A stretch of 64,000 nucleotides of DNA from Mesostigma viride (lineage: Eukaryota; Streptophyta; Mesostigmatophyceae; Mesostigmatales; Mesostigmataceae), in NCBI GenBank assembly GCA_009746045.1, contig RPFO01000253.1, positions 2,058,888 through 2,122,887 on the forward strand, in the 5' to 3' direction. The position numbers and the translations under genes were made by a program. The notes beneath the pieces were generated by a model, which did not search any database, was not told the origin of the DNA, and saw only the letters and a program-made list of their open reading frames with translations. Positions 17,201 through 25,400 of this stretch are shown here, one piece after another (position 1 is the first letter of the stretch; every line of letters starts with the position of its first letter).

Positions 17201-18207
17201 TGGCCTACATGACCTCATGTACTTACCCTCCCGGTGTGAGATCTGGAACCGTATGGAAACGCCGCTAGAACCAGTTAGCGAAAGATGGATTGCATGGCTT
17301 TTCTTGGTGGGGGTGCTCAAGGGGTGCATGGCGAGGGACCTGCCTCCCTGCCAGTATTTTCCTTGGCCGCGTATGTGATCATTTGTGGTCAAATCCGAAC
17401 CATGGGCTGCATGAGTCCAGTAAATGGTCAAATGCACACGTGGTAATCATATGGAAGTGCTTTCATAGTAAGTAGCCACAAATCGTTAACACTTGAAGCA
17501 CCCATCACTTTCTTTCATTTTCCTGGAAATGCTGTAGTTCGTTAGTGTGACCTTCCTTGTTTAGCGGTTATGCATTGCATGTCGCGGCATCGTATTTGGG
17601 GAGCAAGTGCAACAACTGGTGCTCCACCACTGGTTTTGGCCCTCCGCATAGCCCCTCTTCACTTGTGTTTGGGGAAGCCTGGCATGACAATCCCAAGGCA
17701 CCATGGACTAGGGTAGTTGTAAGTAGCTGGTTATATTTTTGGAACGCATATCCCAGGTCTTTTGCCGGCGTGACCCTCGCGTCTTCTACCGCATGATGCA
17801 GAGCTCGAGACCTTTGTGCTCCTGACATGGGTGTGAGCTGTAGATCGGTGCATTGGGCTATCTCTGTGGTTTTGTAATACGGGAACACTTTGTAAAGGCC
17901 AATCGTTGCCCATGTGTACTTAGGGCTCCTTCACAGCTCTTGATTTTCTTTCTTTCCTCGGCCCATTCCTGATAACTGACCATGTCTATCCTGGGGTGGC
18001 TTTGTGCACAGGGTGCCATTTTGGCAACCTGCCAAATGGGTGGCTCGGTTGCGGGCGCACACGACGGCCAGTCATGCGGAACGGCCCATCCTGTTGCTGG
18101 CCAGCATGGATGCTGGGCACTTTGGGGATGGAGGGACGTACGGCCAGCTCAAGGAGAAAGCCGTCGATTACGCTTTCCTATCTCATGTTCTGTCACAGTC
18201 GCGGTGA
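5285..18207 (+). CDS. OPB: Oligopeptidase B-like serine peptidase (family S9A), 12 exons, complete
   Basis: Exons: 5285-5724, 7131-7474, 8276-8389, 9762-9931, 11028-11873, 12780-12908, 13439-13603, 13964-14482, 15340-15416, 15878-16094, 16783-16973, 18012-18207. Lengths sum to 3408 nt (1135 aa plus stop) and every phase agrees. The N-terminus is rich in Ala, Arg and Ser, suggesting organelle targeting. The S9A entry motif HGVRWRDEYSWMED is at 81-94; propeller blades follow (CEVSPDHQLVAFTLDTT, SLDTQAHRPSRVML). The catalytic domain has YGAYGE, HVRGGGELG, HSAGG (Ser984), VPFVDVLGAMMDPHLPLT, SLDDTRVPFWQPAKWVARLR (Asp1069) and DAGHFG (His1107). Oligopeptidase B cleaves peptides after Arg or Lys. 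The protein is about 1.6 times the usual 700 aa because of low-complexity inserts in exons 2, 5 and 8. Ala982 replaces the usual Gly two residues before the nucleophile. Two AATAAA signals follow the stop. The family is near certain; substrate preference is inferred. Confidence 0.92.
5703..5857 (+). repeat. 78-bp tandem duplication spanning the exon 1 / intron 1 donor
   Basis: The segment starting GGGGCAACATTTACCCGG at 5703 recurs at 5781 with about 80% identity over about 75 bp. It duplicates the last 22 nt of exon 1, the donor (GT at 5725) and early intron. The second donor, CAG|GTAAGG at 5803, matches consensus better than the first, AAG|GTAACG. Confidence 0.85.
5930..6080. repeat. 12-bp minisatellite (GAGAGGTTGGTT-type)
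   Basis: About 12 units of GAGAGGTTGRTT in peptidase intron 1. Nothing coding is seen. Confidence 0.95.
6440..6565. repeat. Short degenerate repeat (GGGATGGGCAGGTGCA-type)
   Basis: Four to five degenerate copies of a roughly 17-30 bp GGGATGGGCAGGTGCA unit in peptidase intron 1. Confidence 0.75.
8931..9043. repeat. 25-bp minisatellite (CATCTCTGGAACATGGTCCAT)
   Basis: Between four and five tandem copies of a 25-bp unit in peptidase intron 3. The last copy diverges at CTGGACTATAG. Confidence 0.95.
9922..9951 (+). repeat. 15-bp tandem duplication of the exon 4 donor
   Basis: GCGCTCGCAGGTGAG (9922-9936) is followed directly by GCGCTCACAGGTGTA (9937-9951). Each contains CAG|GT. Use of the second donor (GT at 9947) would add five in-frame codons, VRRSQ. 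Confidence 0.85.
10535..10993. repeat. (CCCT)n tract, about 460 bp, adjoining the exon 5 acceptor
   Basis: CCCT and CCT units run to about 35 nt before the acceptor AG (11026-11027) of peptidase exon 5. It is therefore an exceptionally long natural polypyrimidine stretch. The frames across it are not coding upstream of 11028. Confidence 0.97.
12553..12745. repeat. 11-bp minisatellite (TTGCCTGCTGG)n upstream of exon 6
   Basis: About 15 uniform TTGCCTGCTGG units end about 35 nt upstream of the acceptor of peptidase exon 6 (exon starts at 12780). Confidence 0.97.
13171..13222. repeat. (AAT)n microsatellite
   Basis: About 16 AAT units with two ATGATA interruptions, in peptidase intron 6. Confidence 0.95.
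14467..14662 (+). repeat. Minisatellite seeded on the exon 8 donor (about 29-bp units)
   Basis: The exon 8 end and donor, GCGTATGGAGAG|GTGCGT, are reiterated downstream as GGRCATGGAGG|GTGCGTG..ATATGAGGC units. Besides the true donor at 14483, donor-like GT sites recur at 14513, 14544, 14574, 14628 and 14657 (the last as GTACGT). The unit at 14531-14545 restores the exon sequence almost exactly. Confidence 0.9.
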
Positions 18208-18217
18208 CGCTTCCTGC

Positions 18218-18234
18218 AATAAACATGAAATAAA
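18218..18234 (+). terminator. Polyadenylation signals of the oligopeptidase B gene
   Basis: Two AATAAA hexamers (18218-18223 and 18229-18234) lie 11-27 nt after the stop codon. The position is close, but the motif is canonical. Confidence 0.55.
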
Positions 18235-18250
18235 CATGAATTAATTAATT

Positions 18251-18980
18251 GATTAACACGTAACAGCGATAACAATGAAATAAATTGCCATGAAATAAAC
18301 ATGTGCCTGAGCATGCATACTGCATGTAGTTTGAATTAATTGGCTTTTGCCAAGACACCATTTATATGTGCACGAGTTTGGGATCCACTGCTGTCTAGTG
18401 GGCTAGCTAGTCCAATTTACAGCAACACCGCATATGCCTATCCCAAGGCTGTCATTTAGTACTAGCATGTGTGGCCCGCGCGCAGCTAGCGTCGGGCCGC
18501 CATCCGCCGGACTTTCCGTGATAGGCTAGCTAGGTATGGACATGTTATACGGGCTACCGGCCTTAGACGGGACAGGCTCACGCCCGGACCGCCTCCTGGT
18601 TTGTCTGTATTATGGATGATTAACACGTATAACGGCGATAACAATGAAATAAATTGCCATGAAATAAACATGTGCCTGAGCATGCATACTGCATGTAGTT
18701 TGAATTAATTGGCTTTTGCCAAGACACCATTTATATGTGCGAGTTTGGGATCCACTGCTGTCTAGTGGGCTAGCTAGTCCAATTTACAGCAACACCGCAT
18801 ATGCCTATCCCAAGCCTGTCATTTAGTACTAGCATGTGTGGCCCGCGCGCAGCTAGCGTCGGGCCGCCATCCGCCGGACTTTCCGTGATAGGCTAGCTAG
18901 GTATGGACATGTTATACGGGCTACCGGCCTTAGACGGGACAGGCTCACGCCCGGACCGCCTCCTGGTTTGTCTGTAATAT
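18251..18980. repeat. Two direct copies of a 367-bp unit
   Basis: Copy 1 is about 18251-18617 and copy 2 about 18618-18980. They differ by only a few substitutions and small indels. Each carries a GC-rich core with several GCTAGC words (around 18475-18600 and 18835-18965) inside AT-rich flanks. No ORF of note. Confidence 0.93.
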
Positions 18981-19420
18981 GGAGGCAGATGACTTGTAAA
19001 GACAGGTGGCAGACGGTTATGAAGGACACTACGTACCCCAAGTCGGTGGCGGCTCCACGCGTGACCCAGTTTGGAAACCATCTAGGTAGTGATTCGGGCC
19101 GTGATGCCCGCAACGTACGTCCTGTAACTAGAACTTAGATAGCTATAGATCCATCCGCCCCATCCCATGCATATCCATCCCATTGAGGACTTATGCTCAC
19201 GTGACGCAGTCTACGTGTAAATCAATCAATTAATTTAATTGTGACATTCATTCATGCACAATCATTCATTCACGCGCCTACATGGTTGGGAGAGTCACGG
19301 GGTACAGAAGCCGAGGCCTATAGGTCACCTGAAACCTGCTGTTTCTTGGAACAAGGGTCGACAAAGTAGAATATATGAGCTCATGTACATGATGTATGTG
19401 GGGGCCATGCTCCTAGTAGC

Positions 19421-22400
19421 TCACGAGCCGCCCACTATCCCCGCCCCCGCCTCCTTGACCGCACCAGCCACCCTTGTCAATACTGCTGACTTGGCCTTGA
19501 GGAACGTGGCATCGGACACCCAGCTGTTGGTGTCCACGAGCACGAGCAGCTCAGGCCCCTGGGGGGTGATCCCGTTGAGTGTGGCCTGCACAAGCATGGC
19601 ATCGGATGTGAAGTCTTTTTCCGAGGGCAGTGCGTGCAGCGAGGCCTCGATCGCGCCGCACACGTGCTCCACCTTGTCTGTGTCCTCAGGTCTGCATGTG
19701 TGCATGCATGACATTTAAATTATCGATGAATTTCCACAAAGGATGCCAGATCGACGTCAAGAAAACAACGATAGAAATCAGATGTCGTGCCACATGCATA
19801 CGTCACACATGCAACGGAGCCACGTGATTTGAGAAGTTGATGTCCATGTTCTCCGGCCTGTCCAAATTGGTCACATGAATTATGCAACGGTTGCCTTTTT
19901 ATAGCATAAGCTACTATGCATCAGCCTACCTATTGTATTGCATGGCTGTATCGCGCCCACAGTGTTGCGTCCCGACACCATGCTGCGGAGCGAGCGCTCT
20001 GTGGCCTGCCCACTCGTGGCAGCGAGAGAAGCTAGGGCACCCTCCCTCCTTCTTGTTGTCTATAGGGGTTGAAGGTTCCTTTACTCTGTATTGGCGCCCA
20101 CGTGATGCAGTCACGTGCTTATAATTTTTTAAATAGGTACTCTACCATGTCTGCTGTCCACAGTGCCCACTTTGCATGGGCCAAAAGGCTCATGCATTTC
20201 TGTGCCGTGACGTGGCCGCGCACCTGGACACACAAGTGCAGGCTTACCGGGCCCCACCTCAAGAGACGTAAAGGTGGGTAGCATTCACTCCTCCGACCGA
20301 CCAGGGGTGAGCCCTCGATCCAGGTCCCATGCTGATGCATTATAAGGCATCATAATGATGACACGCAACAGGGTCTGATACCCTGCAGGCGCAGGATGCA
20401 GGCGTCGTGACCCCATCCACCTGCTCAATGACTGGCGCAGGGCTGGAGATGTCCAGGGGAACACTTGGCCCCATGCAATAATGGCCAACATTCCGGTGGT
20501 TCAGTCTTTCTCGACCCCAGCTAGGGCCGGGAATGACAAACTTCTTCAACCCTGGAGCGAGACAAGCACCCACCTCAGCTTGCAAGGAGAGCCCCTGATG
20601 AGGTCACTGTAGTTCCCCACTGATGAGGTCACTGTAGTTCCCCACTGATGAGGTCACTGTAGTTCCCCACTGATGAGGTCACTGTAACTCCCCACATGCC
20701 CACCCACGTGTTGACCAGCCCACATGCACATTGCCTTTGAGGGCACATGGACAACTCACATGCCGTAGCTCCCCCACCCCCAAACGCCATGCTCCCCACC
20801 ACCCCTGCACCAACCCACAAATGCACCCACCCGTACCCCGCCCGCCTGGCCCCCCACCCTCCAAACCGGCGCCCAGAATTCTTACATGCGTTGGGCTCGA
20901 CGATTCTGCTAGCAGAAGGACATCAGGGCCGGATGTGGAAATCCAGCAGACACTGCCGTGTAACATTGAATTACGCAGAATGCGCACACACAACTTACAG
21001 GCAACCACAATAAATGTAAAGTGTGTCAGCATTCACCCGCCCCCCCGCCCCCCGTCCCGCCCCGCCCCGCCCCGCCCCGCCCCGCCCCGCCCCGCCCCGC
21101 CCCGCCCCGCCCCGCCCCGCCCGCCCGCCCCGCCCGCCCCGCCCCGCCCCGCCCCGCCCCGCCCCGCCCCCCCGCCCCGCCCCGCCCCGCCCCGCCCCGC
21201 CCCGCCCCGCCCCGCCCCGCCCCGCCCCGCCCCGCCCCGCCCCGCCCCGCCCGCCCCGCCCCGCCCCGCCCCGCCCGCCCCGCCCCGCCCCGCCCCGCCC
21301 CGCCCGCCCCGCCCCGCCCCGCCCCGCCCCGCCCCGCCCCGCCGCCCCGCCCCGCCCCGCCCGCCCCGCCCCGCCCCGCCCGCCCCGCCCCGCCCCGCCC
21401 CGCCCCCCCGCCGCCCCGCCCCGCCCGCCCCGCCCCGCCCCGCCCCGCCCCGCCCGCCCCGCCCCGCCCCGCCCCGCCCCGCCCCGCCCCGCCCGCCCCG
21501 CCCCGCCCGCCCCGCCCCGCCCCGCCCCGCCCGCGCCCCGCCCCGCCCCGCCCCGCCCTGCCCCACCCCCTATACATACCCGTGTGCCAGCACCCACCGC
21601 AGTGTGACCTTTTCCTGCACGCGTCGGAAGTGGCGCCGGCTCTCGTTGACCACCGCCGCTTTGATGATGTTGTTGCACGGCACGAAGATGGTTGCACCTT
21701 CCGCGGAACGGATGACGATCTGTTGCAGCGACAGGAAGTCGACTGTGCCCTCGAACATGCCATCTGCATCACACGGGGAAGGGCGGAAGAGAGTGATCGA
21801 TTCATTCGCTGATCAACCTGTTGCAGGGACAAGAACTTCACTTCGCCCTCAAATACGCCGTCCGCGTAACAAGGGGGGATGCATCAGACGACATGCTGGT
21901 TGCACACCAGGAGTGGCAGTGGCGGAGGTCGTTCATAAGAAAACTTGCGCATAACAAACTGTGCAAGAAAATGTGCAAGTTGCTTGATGCCCATGTGCAA
22001 GCAGACAGGAAAAGGGAAAAGTAGTAGTACAGATGTCAAGAGACGGCAAGAGCCAAGATGCGGCAGCTCATTGTGGTCGGCTTCGGACATGTCCGTAAGG
22101 GCACTACCCAAGGGCACTATCCATGTGCAGTGAACAGCCAAAGGTCCCTCCTACTGAAGGATTATGAGCATATATACTGTACCCAGCCATATATAACCCT
22201 ACCTGGTTAGCATATTAAACTTATGCGTGTAAATCCCACGAGCGTACAGGAAATAGCCTCCCATGCGTGAGAACACGTCAATAGATAGCATCATGCTGCT
22301 CTGCAGCACGGCCATGGCACCCACAATTATGTTGGATCATCAATAGATAGCATCATGGGTAGATAGACCAACATAGATTTTTATTAATAGATAGACCATC

Positions 22401-25400
22401 CCGCCTGTGGACCGATTGCAGACCCCCCACCTGTGGAGCGGATGTAGTCTCCCACGTCAAAGTCCTTCTGCAGCATGATCATGGCCCCTGCCATAATGTT
22501 GGCCACCACGCCCTGGGTGCCGATCGACAGCACCACGCTGAAGAACCCGGAGAGGGTAAGCAGCATGCGCACGTCGAAGCCGGCGATGTGCAGCGTGGCG
22601 ATGAAGGAGGCGACGATCGTGAGGAAACGGAGGATCTGGAACAGGTTCCTGCGTGCAGAAAGTCGCAATCAATGAGACATGCAGTATACAGTAAGGGTAT
22701 GGCTTACCCTAAAGTAATCCCATGCTCACACGGGTCATATTGCACCCGCAGGGGATGCCGGATCGTTTTGACGGGTCGGATTGTGCACCCGGTGGCATGC
22801 CTGAGGCATGAGGGAAGGGGGGGGTCTCTGCCCCCCTGCCCGCTGTGCACACTCATGTGGTGCTCCGTGACTCCCCAACGGGAGCACGTGTTTAATTCAT
22901 TCAAATTAATTAATCAAGTATTGATTGATTTATTAAGGATATGGTTGTGGGTACATGTGTGTGTCTGTTTTTGGACATGAGCGCATTAAGCGTGCATGGG
23001 TGTGAGGATGCGGAGGATCGGGACGAGGTTCCTGGACGGTATAGATCATGCAGGCATGGATGTGGCGGCCGCATCATTGATATGCGCAAGTGTGGTCAAA
23101 CGTGCACGAGAGTGAGGACGCGAAGGACTTTCAAGGGGCTCCACAGGGAACATCCATGGCAGCCTATGCGTGGTGTGCGGACCGTGAATGATTATCGACC
23201 TGGATTTGTGTGTCCGAGCGGGCATGAGTGCGGGGGGGTGAGGAAGTGAAGAATCGGGAACTATTAGTTTACTGTGTGCATGAGGGTATGATGGATTGTT
23301 TCTTCATTTGTGTGTGTTTGTGTGTGTTTGTGTGTGTTTGTGTGTGTTTGTGAGTGTTTGTATGTGTTTGTGTGTGTTTGTGTGTGTTTGTGTGTGTTTG
23401 TGTGTGTTTGTGTGTGTTTGTGTGTGTTTGTGTGTGTCCGTGTATGTCCGTGTGTGTCTGTGTGTGTCTGTGTGTGTCTGTGTGTGTCTGTGTTTGTGTC
23501 TGTGTGTGTGTGTCTGCGTTTGTGTCCGTGCGTGCGTGTGTGGGGCGCATGAGGAGGCAACGACTTGTGCATAGGCTCCTAAGCATCCACCCACTAGATA
23601 GCCACGACATTGTTCTACCACAGCGCTCCCACCCACTAGATTCATTCCTTGGCGTGGTCGCTTAAATCCACCACCGCCACTGACCCACTTCACAAACACG
23701 ACCCCACCCACTTGATGGTCAGGTCACCATGTTGCTCTACCACCCCTCTCAATTGATGGTCAGGTCACGGTTGTTGCTCTACCGCCCCTCCCACTTGATG
23801 GTCAGGTCACGGTTGTTGCTCTACCACCCCTCCCACTTGATGGTCAGGTCACGGTTGTTGCTCTACCACCCCTCCCACTTGATGGCCAGGTCACGGTTGT
23901 TGCTCTACCACCCCTCCCACTTGATGGTCAGGTCACGGTTGTTGCTCTACCACCCCTCCCACTTGATGGCCAGGTCACGGTTGTTGCTCTACCAACCCTC
24001 CCACGTGATGGTCAGGTCACCATGTTGCTCTACCACCCCTCCCACTTGATGGCCAGGTCACGGTTGTTGCTCTACCACCCCTCCCACTTGATGGTCAGGT
24101 CACCATGTTGCTCTACCACCCCTCCCACTTGATGGTCAGGTCACGGTTGTTGCTCTACCACCCCTCCCACTTGATGGTCAGGTCACGGTTGTTGAGCTAC
24201 CGCCCCACCCACTTGATGGTCAGGTCACCATGTTGCTCTACCACCCCTCCCACTTGATGGTCAGGTCACGGTTGTTGAGCTACCGCCCCACCCACTTGAT
24301 GGTCACGATGTTGTTCTTCACGGCCAGATCGCCCCGCTGCGAGCGCCACTCGATGGTTTCGAAGTACAAGTTCTCCCACGTGAGGAGGACCCAGGAGGCA
24401 AACGCGCCGGCCGCCAGCTTTAGCCCCACACGCGCATATTCGCCAAATGCGTGCAAGGGGCTCTCCATCTGCGGCACCGACAGCAATCAAGGGGAAAGAG
24501 TGCACATGGACACAAGTACGTATATGCTAGAGGCGTACATAAGATGAGTAGTGCAGGGGGCTCTCCATTGCCGGCATGACATCACAAGGGACACACACAT
24601 GATCAGGACTAAGGGTGGAACGCTTGCTAACAAAAGGACTTGGACCCCAAGAAATAAGGATGGGAACTAAGGATGGAAACTAAGGATGGAACGCTTGCTA
24701 ACAAAAGGACTTGGATCCCAAGAAATAAATATAAGAGGGGGCTCTAGCCGTCTGCCAACCGAAACCCAATAGGGAAAACCATATAGACTGATTGAAGGTT
24801 ATCATTCAAACAGATACGTGCACAAACAGAAACGATTATATCAGGGGGGCCCTTCACCTGCTACATGAGACGCGGAAACATAAGCACAAATACAACCACA
24901 CGACAACCGTTTTAGACTGAATACACAGAAAAGTTATGAAGCACGGACCCAGCGATCTGGAGAAGCAACCTACGGAAGAGCTCTCTCCATCTGGCACGCA
25001 GCGCAAGGTATAACGGCACAGGCTACTACGTGTTTGTGCACAAAGGGATGTCTTGAACAAATACGCTCCATTCGAAACAGAGGGTGAGAGGCGTGAATGA
25101 TGGTAGAATGCACAGCACGAACACAGGAAGAGGATGTTTCAGAGGCAAGAGGGTTGGAGTGAGGCAAGAGGGTTGGAGCGAGGCAAGAGGGTTGGAGTGA
25201 GGCAAGAGGGTTGGAGTGAGGCAAGAGGGTTGGAGTGAGGCAAGAGGGTCGGAGTGAGGCAAGAGGGTTGGAGTGAGGCAAGAGGGTTGGAATGAGGCAA
25301 GAGGGTTGGAGTGAGGCAAGAGGGTTGGAGTGAGGCAAGAGGGTTGGAGTGAGGCAAGAGGGTTGGAGTGAGGCAAGAGGGTTGGAGTGAGGCAAGACGG

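Larger units (their letters stand above)
18208..19420. other. Convergent intergenic region between peptidase and channel genes
   Basis: Both flanking genes end here (stops at 18205-18207 plus and 19421-19423 minus). It holds two AATAAA signals, a 367-bp tandem duplication, and AT-rich sequence from 19100 to 19420. No gene is evident. Confidence 0.7.

Noticed and set aside
20160-20240. Possible channel exon on the minus strand ([20 protein letters not shown])
   Set aside because: It is splice-bounded, but it is not needed by phase and has no recognisable family match.
20880-21000. Extra channel exon on the minus strand (frame beginning [10 protein letters not shown])
   Set aside because: It has AG and GT bounds but no MscS similarity. 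Exon 4 (ends phase 0 after LRW) joins well to DTDKVEHV at 19684, as in the family.
20731-21954. Pro/Arg/Ala-rich 407-codon frame and Gly/Ala/Arg frames on the other strand
   Set aside because: They are produced by the CCCCG pentamer array, which is open in several frames on both strands.
23722-24305. CRISPR-like array of regular roughly 45-bp repeats
   Set aside because: Units are contiguous with no unique spacers and derive from the adjacent exon end. The context is eukaryotic. The same holds for the 18-, 25- and 28-bp arrays elsewhere.
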